Assembly (NCBI GenBank): GCA_964449445.1
Contig: CAYUZT010000006.1
Coordinates: 1 to 64,000, forward strand
DNA from: JABFSS01 sp964449445
GTDB lineage: Bacteria; Patescibacteriota; Gracilibacteria; Peribacterales; Peribacteraceae
Reading direction: 5' to 3'
Length of the DNA: 64,000 bases
The translations under genes and the position numbers were made by a program. The notes beneath the pieces were generated by a model. The model had not been told where the DNA came from. It saw nothing but the letters and a program-made list of their open reading frames with translations, and did no database searches. Numbering within the stretch: the stretch's first letter is position 1; the number at the start of each line of letters is the position of its first letter. This document shows, piece after piece, positions 33,703 through 41,993 of this stretch.

Positions 33703-34177
33703 GCTGCCCGGGCCCGTCGATTTGAAACGCACCGGACCGATCTTCCCACAGCCTCGTCCCAATCCACCACTCCACTTCCTCGTCCGAGAGAGACTTGAAC
33801 ATAACCGACGATGTAGAGACGCCGCTGTATTCCTTTCCATGAGCGGAAATGACCGTCAGTCCGGAATGGACGAACGAGGTTTTTCCACTCTGAAGCCTGA
33901 GCATCCTCCGCGCATCCTCCTCATCCCGGGGTTTTTCGAGCATCTGCCCGTCCGATGCGACAACCAGCGTATCGCAACCGATAACGACCGCGCCTTTTCG
34001 CGCCCCGGCGACCTCACGGGCTTTGAGCAGCGAAAGCAACTCCGCACGCCGGACGGGGTCTCGTTCCGTGCAGGCAGATTCCTCTACCTGACTGTGAACG
34101 ACATCACACGAGAGGCCGAGACCGGCGAGAAGGTGCTGACGCTGCGGACTGGCCGATGCGAGGATCAGACGGGTCAT
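33593..34177 (-). CDS. maf: Maf-family nucleoside triphosphate pyrophosphatase
   Basis: 194 aa. LASASPQR (6-13), the central GCDTLV and the late SGAFQIDGPGQ and GDWSSVVGLP segments are Maf signatures. The enzyme hydrolyses non-canonical or dTTP/UTP-type nucleotides to monophosphates and can affect septum formation. Its 3' end overlaps the YgjP-like gene by 110 bp on the opposite strand; the overlapping codons encode the conserved Maf C-terminus, so this frame is the constrained one. Confidence 0.93.
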   Translation of the reverse strand: MTRLILASASPQRQHLLAGLGLSCDVVHSQVEESACTERDPVRRAELLSLLKAREVAGARKGAVVIGCDTLVVASDGQMLEKPRDEEDARRMLRLQSGKTSFVHSGLTVISAHGKEYSGVSTSSVMFKSLSDEEVEWWIGTRLWEDRSGAFQIDGPGQLIIERIDGDWSSVVGLPVFLLGELMERAGEPLTKLL

Positions 34178-34183
34178 GACAGC

Positions 34184-34189
34184 AGAATA
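34184..34189 (-). promoter_or_regulatory. maf: -10 box of maf
   Basis: TATTCT on the minus strand, 6 nt before the ATG at 34177. Confidence 0.5.
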
Positions 34190-34234
34190 ACAGAGTCCCG
34201 TGCGGGACTCTGCTACTGCGTCATCATTGCATCA

Positions 34235-34918
34235 TTACTGAGCTGAGCTGCTCGACCCACTCCGTACATTCCTCGGCACTGCCGGCTTGATCGTCTTGTA
34301 ATCGTAACCCTTGATCGTCAGCGGGGCGGTTGGTTTATCGCTGGTCGCTGCGCCACGGAGTCGTGCGCGGGCGTCGATTTTTGCATTCTGGAGATCGCTC
34401 TGGATTCCCGTCGTGCGGATTTCTTTCTTTCCCTTGCGCTTCTGGCATTCGATATCGAACTGCTTTGAAAAGCCGGGATACTTAAAACATTTTCCTGTCC
34501 TCTCCGCCTGCGCAAGCGCTTTGCGTTCCCGTACGGGAAGTGCATCCGGAGAAACAACATCGTCCGCTTTCTTCACGTAGTCGGTCGTCGACAGCGGTTC
34601 TGTCCGGATCGGTTCGCCGCGCACGGTTTCTGCGGTACCCGCGCTCAGGTAGAAACGCATCGATTCGGGATCGTTGATATCGGGTTTCTTCAGTCCTTTT
34701 TCACCATTCTGCAGACGAACGTTATACATATCGAGTGCACGGTAGTAGTCGTACCGGTCCTGTGAAAGGTATGCCTTGTGGAGCTGTACATTCATGCGGA
34801 CGCCGTTCACAAGGCCTTCATCCGACTGGAGCATGGCTTTCATGGACTGATCGGCAGCAAATGGCAGAGAGGTGCCAACCGCGAGAGAGGCAACGAAGAG
34901 AGCGATAGAGCGAACCAT
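34235..34918 (-). CDS. Exported protein of unknown function
   Basis: 227 aa with a signal peptide (MVRSIALFVASLAVGTSLPFAA). The mature part is hydrophilic and rich in Lys/Arg and Asp, with two Cys (GKCFKYPGF, DIECQKRKG) that could pair. The C-terminal tail is Ser-rich (SGSSSSAQ). No family recognised. Unlike most genes here it seems to have a leader of about 20 nt, and a perfect palindrome lies in it. Confidence 0.65.
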   Translation of the reverse strand: MVRSIALFVASLAVGTSLPFAADQSMKAMLQSDEGLVNGVRMNVQLHKAYLSQDRYDYYRALDMYNVRLQNGEKGLKKPDINDPESMRFYLSAGTAETVRGEPIRTEPLSTTDYVKKADDVVSPDALPVRERKALAQAERTGKCFKYPGFSKQFDIECQKRKGKKEIRTTGIQSDLQNAKIDARARLRGAATSDKPTAPLTIKGYDYKTIKPAVPRNVRSGSSSSAQ

Positions 34919-34931
34919 AGAGTGGGGTGTG

Positions 34932-34950
34932 AATGTTCATGAACATTATA
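34932..34950 (-). promoter_or_regulatory. TATAAT box overlapped by a 16-bp palindrome
   Basis: AATGTTCATGAACATT (34932-34947) is perfectly self-complementary and overlaps the minus-strand TATAAT (plus 34945-34950). It covers the expected transcription start of the exported-protein gene, a typical repressor position. No regulator can be assigned. Confidence 0.55.
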
Positions 34951-34964
34951 CAACAATTACTTAT

Positions 34965-35927
34965 TTAACGCAAGCCCGTCGCTTTCCGTACTTTCTCCAT
35001 CGTTTTGCCTGCCACGAGCCTAGCCTTTTTGGCCCCTTCCGCCATCACTTCCTCGAGATAATTCTTCTTTGCCTCAATTTCCGTCCGCCTTTTTCGCATA
35101 GTAGCGAAGGTATCCAGATACGTTTCGAGCAGCCGCTTCTTTCCCTCGCCATAAGAAAGTCCGTTTCGATACTCTGCTGCGAGTGCCTTCTGTTCACTAT
35201 CGGAAAGGAATAGGCGATGAATCTGAAAAATCACGCAGGTGTCAGGGTCCTTGGAATCCTTGGCGTCTTTGGAATCCGTAATAATGCCCATGATCGCTTT
35301 CTTGATTGCCGCTTCGGGACCGAAGAGCGAAACTACATTGCCGTAACTCTTGCTCATCTTCTGTCCGTCCGTCCCGGGAACGACGGCGACGTCTTCGCGA
35401 ATCATCGGTTCGGGAAGAACAAACGTCTCACCGAAGGTGTTATTGAATTTCATCGCGATGTCCCGCGTCATCTCCACGTGCTGCTTTTGATCCTTTCCCA
35501 CCGGCACCAGATTCGTGTCATAGAGGAGAATGTCTGCCGCCATCAGGACGGGATACGTGAAGAGCCCCACGGACGCCTTGATCCCCTTCTCCACTTTATC
35601 GCGGTAGCTGACCGCCCGCTCCAGGAGTCCCATGGGAGTCACGGTCGAGAGCACCCACAAGAGTTCCGCATGCTCCGGTACATCGGATTGAAAGAAGATA
35701 ATGGCCTTCTCGGGATCAAAACCGCATGCAAGGTAATCAAGGACAATATCCCGCCGCAGCTGCCGGAGCTCCTGTGGGTCCTGAATGGTTGTCAGCGCGT
35801 GGAGATCGGCGACGAAATAGACGCTCTCCTCCGTCTTCCCCAGTAATTCCAAATTCGGCCGCATGGAACCGAAGTAATTCCCGAGGTGGAGTTGGCCCGA
35901 TGGCTGCATTCCCGAGAGGACGCGCAT
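34965..35927 (-). CDS. trpS: Tryptophan-tRNA ligase
   Basis: 320 aa. It charges tRNA-Trp. The class I signatures are HLGN at 14-17 (HIGH motif) after MQPSG, and KMSKS at 189-193. The VPVGKDQKQHVE segment (140-151) binds Trp/adenylate in this family. The length is typical. A minus-strand GATACT box ends 8 nt before the ATG. Confidence 0.96.
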   Translation of the reverse strand: MRVLSGMQPSGQLHLGNYFGSMRPNLELLGKTEESVYFVADLHALTTIQDPQELRQLRRDIVLDYLACGFDPEKAIIFFQSDVPEHAELLWVLSTVTPMGLLERAVSYRDKVEKGIKASVGLFTYPVLMAADILLYDTNLVPVGKDQKQHVEMTRDIAMKFNNTFGETFVLPEPMIREDVAVVPGTDGQKMSKSYGNVVSLFGPEAAIKKAIMGIITDSKDAKDSKDPDTCVIFQIHRLFLSDSEQKALAAEYRNGLSYGEGKKRLLETYLDTFATMRKRRTEIEAKKNYLEEVMAEGAKKARLVAGKTMEKVRKATGLR

Positions 35928-36001
35928 AGACGTAGAGTATCACAACCTATCATCTCTAGCCGCAGGTCTTCGACCTGCGGTCCGCGCGTCGAAGACTCGC
36001 T

Positions 36002-36664
36002 CTAGGTTACCTGCCGCAGCTCCTCTAGTACCTCTTCAAACACTCTGGGTAGAGGCGCTTCAATTGTCATCTCTTTTCCCGTCACGGGATGCGGCAGGCT
36101 GACTTTGGCTGCATGAAGGAAAAACCTCCTATACCCAAAATGTTTCGTAAAAATCCGGTTCGCTCTTTCGTCTCCATAGAGCTCATCCAAAACCAGCGGG
36201 TGCTTGATCATGGAGAGGTGCCGGCGGATTTGGTGATGTCGACCGGTTTCGATCTCCACTTCTACAGAGGACCACGCCAAAAATCGTTCGAGGACATGGT
36301 AGCGCGAGAGCGCATGGATATTCCCCTCTCCCTTTGCGCGGGCCGGGAGCGGAATACTGATTTCCCCCCGCTCCTTCACCATTCTTCCCGCCACAATCGT
36401 CCGGTACGTTTTCTTCCACCCGCTGAACTTCCGTGCCAAAGAATCTGCGAGAACTTTCTTGGTACGAGCAAACAGGACGATGCCGGATGTTTCAAAATCC
36501 AGACGGTTGAGCGGGTGAATGCCCGGGTATTCTTTCTTCAGAAAATCGAGCAGCGGCAATTTTTGAATTTTGCCTGATCCTTTCACGACCAATTCCCCCG
36601 CGAGCTTGTTCACGACAAGAATCGCGTCATCGCAGTAGAGAATTCTGGAAGGATTAATACTCAC
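36002..36664 (-). CDS. RluA-family RNA pseudouridine synthase
   Basis: 220 aa. HPLNRLDFETSG (50-61) contains the catalytic Asp D56 of the RluA family motif, and GRHHQIRRHL is the late conserved RNA-contact segment. It lacks an S4 domain, like the short RluA/TruC forms. It modifies uridines in rRNA or tRNA; the exact site cannot be told. Its start overlaps the upstream small gene by 4 bp, so the two are translated together. Confidence 0.9.
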   Translation of the reverse strand: MSINPSRILYCDDAILVVNKLAGELVVKGSGKIQKLPLLDFLKKEYPGIHPLNRLDFETSGIVLFARTKKVLADSLARKFSGWKKTYRTIVAGRMVKERGEISIPLPARAKGEGNIHALSRYHVLERFLAWSSVEVEIETGRHHQIRRHLSMIKHPLVLDELYGDERANRIFTKHFGYRRFFLHAAKVSLPHPVTGKEMTIEAPLPRVFEEVLEELRQVT

Positions 36665-37008
36665 GCCGCAAGTATATATCCTTTTTCCTTGGCAACCCTG
36701 ACTGCAGTTGTCTCTAGAATATTAATAATTTCATCATCTGACCGCACAGCACGTTCACGCATCAGCTGTGTTAATAACCGATTCACATCAATAAATATTG
36801 CATTAACCGCACCCGGTCCGATTTTTTCTAAATGCCTAAACAATACTGGCTGTCTCTCCTTCAAAGCTGCTTTGATACCGTTTTTTGAAAGAGAGGTACC
36901 TAGTTCAAGCTGTTGCGTGCGTGCGCGATCAGCATCCATATCACCGGTAGAAGGGAGATCAATGCCACGAGATCGTGGATTGAATCGTGGTTGATAGTAA
37001 TGAGCCAC
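36661..37008 (-). CDS. Small hypothetical protein coupled to the pseudouridine synthase
   Basis: 115 aa from a GTG start. A TACAAT box (plus 37015-37020) ends 6 nt before it, which fixes the start and indicates a leaderless mRNA. No family recognised; the second half is predicted helical. Overlaps the next gene by 4 bp, forming a two-gene operon. Confidence 0.6.
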   Translation of the reverse strand: MAHYYQPRFNPRSRGIDLPSTGDMDADRARTQQLELGTSLSKNGIKAALKERQPVLFRHLEKIGPGAVNAIFIDVNRLLTQLMRERAVRSDDEIINILETTAVRVAKEKGYILAA

Positions 37009-37062
37009 AAATCCATTGTAAATTATTTTACAAAAAAGTCAAATACCTCGTTTCCCAGATTC

Positions 37063-37446
37063 TCACCGATCCTCAGACACTAAATCCGTAATCGTCATCC
37101 GTTCGCCGATGAATTTGCGAACGGTTCTTTTGAGAAGCGACGCGCTGCGATCCTGGACCTTGGGCAGAACTTCCTTCTTCACAACAGGCGATTTTGCAGT
37201 CGCGGGTGCTTTGCCGAAGAGAGCGCGCTGTTCAGAAAGCCATGTGGGAGCAAAAGCGAGACTTCCTTCGTCGCGAATCAGAACACCGGCAGAAATCATC
37301 TGCCCAACCGTCCGGTAGAGCGTGGGTACCGAGACCGGCATGCGGCGCGCACGCAAATCTTTACTGAGTTCCTTCATCGTCACGCCCGTACGATGTGCGA
37401 CGATATCAATAATTGCGCTGAAGAGTGGGTGAAGTGGATCAAGCAT
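37063..37446 (-). CDS. Winged-helix DNA-binding regulator
   Basis: 127 aa. Residues 20-65 (MKELSKDLRARRMPVSVPTL then YRTVGQMISAGVL) form a winged helix with a recognition helix similar to that of Fur-type N-terminal domains; no metal-binding C-terminal domain is present. The C-terminal half is basic. It is divergent from the first cysteine-rich gene (170 bp apart) and may control it (inference). The minus-strand TACTAT box (plus 37453-37458) ends 6 nt before the ATG. Confidence 0.7.
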   Translation of the reverse strand: MLDPLHPLFSAIIDIVAHRTGVTMKELSKDLRARRMPVSVPTLYRTVGQMISAGVLIRDEGSLAFAPTWLSEQRALFGKAPATAKSPVVKKEVLPKVQDRSASLLKRTVRKFIGERMTITDLVSEDR

Positions 37447-37515
37447 GCACTAATAGTAGTTTTCATTTTTTGAGAATGCACTTGTCAGGAAACGAGAAAG
37501 AATGTTTACCGCTTT

Positions 37516-37590
37516 CCCTCTCCCACCGCAGTGGGAGAGGGTGCCCCGTAGGGGCGGGTGAGGGCTATGAGTGAGGGCTATGAGTGAGGG
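37516..37590. repeat. Hairpin repeats before cysteine-rich copy 1
   Basis: A perfect 11-bp hairpin (CCCTCTCCCAC / GTGGGAGAGGG, CGCA loop, 37516-37541), a second one (GCCCC-GTA-GGGGC, 37543-37555) and a 13-bp tandem unit GAGGGCTATGAGT. Similar CCCTCTCC hairpins follow copies 1, 2 and 3. Because it lies between divergent promoters it is probably a repeat element and not a terminator. Confidence 0.75.
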
Positions 37591-37604
37591 TTTTCAGAAA
37601 GAGC

Positions 37605-37610
37605 TATACT
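37605..37610 (+). promoter_or_regulatory. -10 box of cysteine-rich copy 1
   Basis: TATACT, 6 nt before the ATG at 37617. It selects this ATG over an upstream one at 37584. Confidence 0.6.
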
Positions 37611-37616
37611 GTAGAT

Positions 37617-39311
37617 ATGCAGCAAACCTGCGCCCACTGCTCAACCCAGTTCACGATCGACCCGCTCGATCTGGACTTCTACGACCGCGTCTCGCCGACC
37701 TTCGCAGGAAAAAAATATGCGATTCCCGCTCCGAAGCTTTGCTTCCACTGCCGATTGCAGCGGCGGATGTCCTTCTATAACTGCCGCTCGGTCTATAAGA
37801 GGACGTGTGATGCGACCAAGAAACCCATCGTCTCGATTTTCTCGCCCGATAAACCCTTCACGGTGTACGACAAGAATGTCTGGTTTGGCGACAGTTGGGA
37901 TCCCAAGAGTTTTGGAGTGGATGTCGATTTCACCCGGCCGTTCCTCCCTCAGGTTCGTGAACTCGCTGTGCGCACTCCCATGCTCTGCATCATGCACTTT
38001 GGCGAGGAGAACCCCAACAGCGATTACACCAACGATAACTACAAGATTAAGAACTGCTATCTGGTCTTTGACGGCGAGCAGGCCGAAGACTGCATGTACG
38101 GTCAAACCTACGTGATGAGCCGCAGCTGTGTGGACTTCTTATTCATTCATCGTTGCGAGCTCTGCTATGGCTGCTGCTACTGCGACGAGTCGTACAATCT
38201 GCGATACTGCCGCTTCTGCAAAAACTGTTCGGACAGCTGGTTTTTACGTGACTGCATCGGCTGCCGCAATTGCTTTGGATGCGCCAATCTCCGCCAGAAG
38301 CAATACTGCATTTGGAATCAGCAGAAAACGAAGCAAGAGTACGACGAGTTCATGAACGTCTTCCGCTCCGACTCCCATGCAGCTGTGCTCGCAATGCGTC
38401 AAAAAGCGGAGGAATTCTTCAAAAATCAGCCTGTTCGCGCAACGCGCGGTGAGCAGAATCAGAACAGCTTCGGTGATAACTTGAACAATTCGAAGAACGC
38501 CTACTACTGCTTCGATTGTTTCGCGCAGGAAGACTGCCGCTACTGCACCAATTGCCTGATGTCGGCCAAAGACACGATGGATATGCACGTGTGGGGTGAC
38601 GGCTTGGAAGTGTCGTATGACTGTTGCGTGACCGGAGCGAACAGTCGCAATCTGCTCTTCTGCTACAACGTGAGCCAAGGCTGCAGCGACATCCTCTATT
38701 CCCTCTATTGCAGCCAATCCTCCAAAAACCTCTTCGGATGTGTCGGGCTGCGTCATGCGCAGTATTGCATCCTGAACAAGCAGTACTCGAAGGAAGAGTA
38801 TGAGCAACTTGCCGCGCGTGTTGTCGAGCACATGATCAAGAACGGCGAATGGGGCGAATTTTTCGCATCTAAATATGCACTCTTCGGCTATAACGAAACC
38901 GTTGCGCAAACATATTTCCCGCTCACAAAGGAAGAAGCCCACAAGCGCGGCTGGCAGTGGTGTGATTACGAAGCAGCCGTGGAAGCAAAACGCTCGATTC
39001 CCGCCCAAAAGCTTCCGGACAGCACCGCAGATATTCCCGATGACGTCCTCGACTGGGCCCTCGTATGCGAACTGACAGGGAAACCCTTCAAACTCACCAA
39101 GCAGGAACTGGAATTCTATCGAACGCACAAGCTGCCGCTTCCCCGCCTGCATCCAAACGAACGCCATCGGCAACGGACATTGCTCCGTAATCCCTTTCGG
39201 CTATGGGCAAGAATGTGCGGCGTGTGCGGAAAGGAAATACAAACGTCGTATGCTCCGGAGAGGCCCGAGAGAGTCTTGTGTGAAGCGTGTTACTTGAAGG
39301 AAGTGTATTAA
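37617..39311 (+). CDS. Cysteine-rich zinc-ribbon/ladder protein, copy 1
   Basis: 564 aa with about 41 Cys by hand count; no signal peptide or membrane helix. Layout: N-terminal zinc ribbon (C5/C8 and C42/C45), a FxRPF region near 105-120, ladder 1 (147-231, CxxC steps such as DCIGCRNCFGC) ending in a QKQYCIWN...KQEYDE helix, ladder 2 (298-384) ending in GLRHAQYCILNKQYSKEEYE, the conserved GEWGEFF/FGYNET region (410-428), and a C-terminal half-ribbon plus ribbon (C484; C534/C537; C555/C558) ending in CYLKEVY. Both ladders share the same closing motif, so the protein contains an internal duplication. Function unknown; multi-metal binding is inferred. First member of the array. Confidence 0.85.
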   Translation: MQQTCAHCSTQFTIDPLDLDFYDRVSPTFAGKKYAIPAPKLCFHCRLQRRMSFYNCRSVYKRTCDATKKPIVSIFSPDKPFTVYDKNVWFGDSWDPKSFGVDVDFTRPFLPQVRELAVRTPMLCIMHFGEENPNSDYTNDNYKIKNCYLVFDGEQAEDCMYGQTYVMSRSCVDFLFIHRCELCYGCCYCDESYNLRYCRFCKNCSDSWFLRDCIGCRNCFGCANLRQKQYCIWNQQKTKQEYDEFMNVFRSDSHAAVLAMRQKAEEFFKNQPVRATRGEQNQNSFGDNLNNSKNAYYCFDCFAQEDCRYCTNCLMSAKDTMDMHVWGDGLEVSYDCCVTGANSRNLLFCYNVSQGCSDILYSLYCSQSSKNLFGCVGLRHAQYCILNKQYSKEEYEQLAARVVEHMIKNGEWGEFFASKYALFGYNETVAQTYFPLTKEEAHKRGWQWCDYEAAVEAKRSIPAQKLPDSTADIPDDVLDWALVCELTGKPFKLTKQELEFYRTHKLPLPRLHPNERHRQRTLLRNPFRLWARMCGVCGKEIQTSYAPERPERVLCEACYLKEVY

Positions 39312-39319
39312 CGGGCATT

Positions 39320-39343
39320 CCCTCTCCCTTAAAAGGGAGAGGG
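39320..39343. terminator. Bidirectional hairpin between copy 1 and TrmB-like 1
   Basis: A perfect 11-bp stem (CCCTCTCCCTT paired with AAGGGAGAGGG, AA loop) between convergent genes, followed by GGGTGAGGG. Position suits a terminator, but the same element family also occurs where no terminator is needed. Confidence 0.5.
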
Positions 39344-39370
39344 TTAGGGTGAGGGTTCTTAAAGAAAGCC

Positions 39371-40138
39371 TCATTCCTTAATCTTCCCCGCCAAATCGAA
39401 CAGAAAGTGGAAGATTTGACTCAGTTCCGCCTGGGTGATTTTGAGACCGACCTGCGTTCCTTTGTAACACGCGAGGTACACCGTGTGCCCGATCAGGAAG
39501 ATATTCGTGGAGCCGTGCGTGATGAGGGTACTGGATACGGCAATATCCTTGCCACCGATTTTGCGCAGTCGCTCGGGGACCAGGCCTCCCGTCACCTCAA
39601 AAAGCTCCACGGAGACAGATGCTTCCTGAAGATCTTGAAAGAAACCCTTCACCGTCCTCTGCATGCTTTCGTCACTCAGCCATTCCTCAAAGGTATTGGA
39701 ACTGAGGAGCCGAACTTGCCGGACCTTCTCCTGCTTCACCGTATGGAGCATGTCGCGGAAGAGACTCTTGATGCCCGCCGTTCCCTCGAAGATCTGCAGT
39801 CGCGGGATCGTATCTTCGCCCTCGCGAAGTGACCGGAGCACGTTGGCCATGATGGGAAAGCGTTTCTGCAAGTCGCCGAATACTTCCTGGCGTTCCGCAA
39901 TGTACGTCTCCAGCGCATCGAAGCTCTCAATGCCAAAGCACTGCACAGCGTCGCGGGAATACACTTTCACAAGCCCCTTCTCCGCAAGCTTCTTCAAATG
40001 CTTGTACGTCGTCACACGGTCCAGATTGCAGCGGCGCGCGATCACGGACGCCGGTTGCACGCCGACGGAGGCAAGGACCACGTAGATCGCGGTCTCCTTC
40101 TCCGAGAAACCGATGCTGTGGAGGTATTGGGTGAGCAT
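39371..40138 (-). CDS. TrmB-like transcriptional regulator 1
   Basis: 255 aa. Residues 1-65 are a winged helix (HSIGFSEKETAIYVVLASVG, then DRVTTYKHLKKLAEKGLV), followed by a short coiled linker and an effector-like domain with the IFEGTAGIKSLFRDM segment that is typical of TrmB relatives. Such proteins usually sense small ligands, often sugars. It is convergent with cysteine-rich copy 1 and divergent from copy 2, with an inverted repeat in the shared 105-bp promoter region. Confidence 0.8.
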   Translation of the reverse strand: MLTQYLHSIGFSEKETAIYVVLASVGVQPASVIARRCNLDRVTTYKHLKKLAEKGLVKVYSRDAVQCFGIESFDALETYIAERQEVFGDLQKRFPIMANVLRSLREGEDTIPRLQIFEGTAGIKSLFRDMLHTVKQEKVRQVRLLSSNTFEEWLSDESMQRTVKGFFQDLQEASVSVELFEVTGGLVPERLRKIGGKDIAVSSTLITHGSTNIFLIGHTVYLACYKGTQVGLKITQAELSQIFHFLFDLAGKIKE

Positions 40139-40148
40139 GGGAATCTGT

Positions 40149-40166
40149 TGTTCTTCAAGAAGAACA
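40149..40166. promoter_or_regulatory. Inverted repeat at the TrmB-like 1 promoter
   Basis: TGTTCTTC-AA-GAAGAACA, 8-bp perfect arms, 10 nt before the regulator's ATG. A further TGTTCTTC half-site is at 40234-40241, just before the ATG of copy 2. A minus-strand TACTAT (plus 40178-40183) may be the regulator's -10. The arrangement suggests joint control of regulator and copy 2. Confidence 0.55.
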
Positions 40167-40243
40167 GTGGATTGGGATAGTAGAACAAAATACGCTATTG
40201 AGCCAAATTAGTTGAATACATTTCTTCTTCTTCTGTTCTTCTC

Positions 40244-41944
40244 ATGGAACAATCCTGTGGAATCTGTCGGCAACCGTTCGTAGTTCACCCCGATGAAGAA
40301 GCGTTCGTGCAGAAGCTCATCTTTTCCTTTGGAAAGAAGATAGTCACTCCTCCGCTCCCCACCCAGTGCCCTGACTGCAGGTTGCAGATTCGAACGTGTC
40401 ATCGAAACGAACAGAACATGTACAAAGTTCGCTCGGCATTCTCCGGCAAAGATATCGTGTCCATCAACAACGAGACTCCTCTCTGGGGAGAACCCTACAA
40501 GATCTACGACCAGGACGAATGGCGCTCGGATAACTGGGATCCCCTGAGCTACGGGAGAGACTTCAACTTCACGCGAAACCCTGTCCCGAGCGGAGCCGAG
40601 GGATTCTTCGAACAATTCGGGAAACTCCAGAAAGATGTTCCTCGAATGTCTCTCATCAGCTTGGGGAATGAGAATTCCAATTTCTCCACGGGCACCGGGT
40701 ACTGCAAAAACTGCTACCTGATTAACTCTTCCGAGAATTGCGAAGACTGCTACTACGGAAAGCTGCTTCAGAAATGCAGCGACTCCATGGACTGCAGCTA
40801 TTTGTACAATTCACAACTCTGCTACGAATGCTTCTCGGTCTACGACTCCTACAACTGCGAGCATCTCTCCTTCAGTCAGAACTGCCGCGATTGCCTGTTT
40901 TCGAGCAACCTGACTGGCTGCAGCAACTGCTGCCTCTGCACAAATCTCAATCATAAAGAATATCACTTTATGAACAAGCCACTGCCGAAAGAAGAATACG
41001 AGAAGCGATTGAAGGAATTCCAGGGATACTTTGGACGCACGGAGAAAATGAAGGAACTGAGAGAGAAATTGATGAAGACGATGGTGCGGAAGTACGCAAA
41101 TATTGTGAATGGAGAGAACTGCACCGGTGATTACATCGAAAATTGCCGCAACTGCCTGGATTGCTACGACGTCAACGAGAGTCAGGACTGTCGATACGTG
41201 ACCGTGGGCGTGAACGTGAAAGATAACTACGACTGCTCCAACATGTACCTGAAGCCCGAGCTCTGTTACCAGACGCTCGGAACGATCGAAGTCTACGGCT
41301 GCGCCTACTGCCTGTTCGTTTTCCACTCACAGCGGCTGCTGTACTGCGATTACTGCTTCAATTGCAGTGATTGCTTCGCCTGCTGCGGACTCACGCGCAA
41401 GAAGTTCTGCATCTTCAATAAGCAGTACTCACAGGAGGAATACGAGGCCCTCGTCCCGAAGATCATCGACCAGATGAAGAAGAACAGTGAGTGGGGCCTA
41501 TATTTTCCTCCGACTATTTCTCCCTTCGGATACAACGAATCTCTGGCGCACGAATACTTCCCCATGACGGAGGCGGAGGCTCGAAAGAAAAGCTTCCATT
41601 GGCGCGAAAAAGACGCACGTGATTACAAACCCCAGACTGCAACGCTCCCCGATACGATTGGAGAAACAGAGGACTCTATCACCCAGGAAATCCTCGCATG
41701 CTCGCAGTGCACGAAAAATTACCGCGTCATTCCGCAGGAACTTGCCTTCTATCACAAGCAAGTCCTCCCCATTCCCCGCAAATGTCCCGATTGCCGTCAC
41801 AGTGATCGGATGAAACTGCGCAATCCGCGTAAACTCTGGAAGCGGGAGTGTAGTAAATGTAAAAAGGAGTTGCTTTCGACGTACGCCCCCGAGCGTCCGG
41901 AAGTTATTGCGTGTGAGGAATGTTACTTGAAGGAAATCTATTAA
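40244..41944 (+). CDS. Cysteine-rich zinc-ribbon/ladder protein, copy 2
   Basis: 566 aa, same architecture as copy 1: ribbon from C5/C8 to the QCPDCR knuckle, two ladders (with DCLFSSNLTGCSNCCLC in the first and NCSDCFACCGLTRKKFC in the second), GYNES region and a C-terminal ribbon ending CYLKEIY. The region FTR...FFEQF carries an extra NPVPSGAEG, encoded by a palindromic repeat at 40584-40603 that is absent from the other copies. Flanked by TrmB-like genes on both sides, it is the copy most clearly tied to these regulators. No clear -10 within 10 nt of the ATG, unlike many other copies. Confidence 0.85.
   Translation: MEQSCGICRQPFVVHPDEEAFVQKLIFSFGKKIVTPPLPTQCPDCRLQIRTCHRNEQNMYKVRSAFSGKDIVSINNETPLWGEPYKIYDQDEWRSDNWDPLSYGRDFNFTRNPVPSGAEGFFEQFGKLQKDVPRMSLISLGNENSNFSTGTGYCKNCYLINSSENCEDCYYGKLLQKCSDSMDCSYLYNSQLCYECFSVYDSYNCEHLSFSQNCRDCLFSSNLTGCSNCCLCTNLNHKEYHFMNKPLPKEEYEKRLKEFQGYFGRTEKMKELREKLMKTMVRKYANIVNGENCTGDYIENCRNCLDCYDVNESQDCRYVTVGVNVKDNYDCSNMYLKPELCYQTLGTIEVYGCAYCLFVFHSQRLLYCDYCFNCSDCFACCGLTRKKFCIFNKQYSQEEYEALVPKIIDQMKKNSEWGLYFPPTISPFGYNESLAHEYFPMTEAEARKKSFHWREKDARDYKPQTATLPDTIGETEDSITQEILACSQCTKNYRVIPQELAFYHKQVLPIPRKCPDCRHSDRMKLRNPRKLWKRECSKCKKELLSTYAPERPEVIACEECYLKEIY
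40584..40603 (+). repeat. Palindromic repeat inserted in copy 2
   Basis: TCCCGAGCGGAGCCGAGGGA differs at one base from the core of the dispersed repeat at 15297-15364. It adds residues in frame at a place where other copies run without a gap. Confidence 0.75.
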
Positions 41945-41950
41945 CGAGTA

Positions 41951-41976
41951 CCCTCTCCTTTCGCAAAGGGAGAGGG
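41951..41976. terminator. Hairpin between copy 2 and TrmB-like 2
   Basis: CCCTCTCC-TTT / AAA-GGGAGAGGG with a CGC loop and one bulge, between convergent genes. Same element family as 39320-39343; the ACGAGTACC lead-in is shared with the spacer after copy 3. Confidence 0.5.
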
Positions 41977-41993
41977 GCAGGGGTCAGGGTGTT

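Noticed and set aside
37516..37541. Strong hairpin read as a terminator
   Set aside because: It lies between divergent genes (winged-helix regulator and copy 1) where neither transcript ends, and lacks a T-run.
37557..37590. Tandem GAGGGCTATGAGT units considered as a CRISPR-like array
   Set aside because: Only about two and a half units of 13 bp without spacers; no cas genes anywhere in the window.
38244..39173. 309-codon minus-strand frame inside cysteine-rich copy 1
   Set aside because: Similar antisense frames appear opposite other copies, a by-product of the Cys/Tyr/Asn codon pattern; the sense frame is conserved twelve times.
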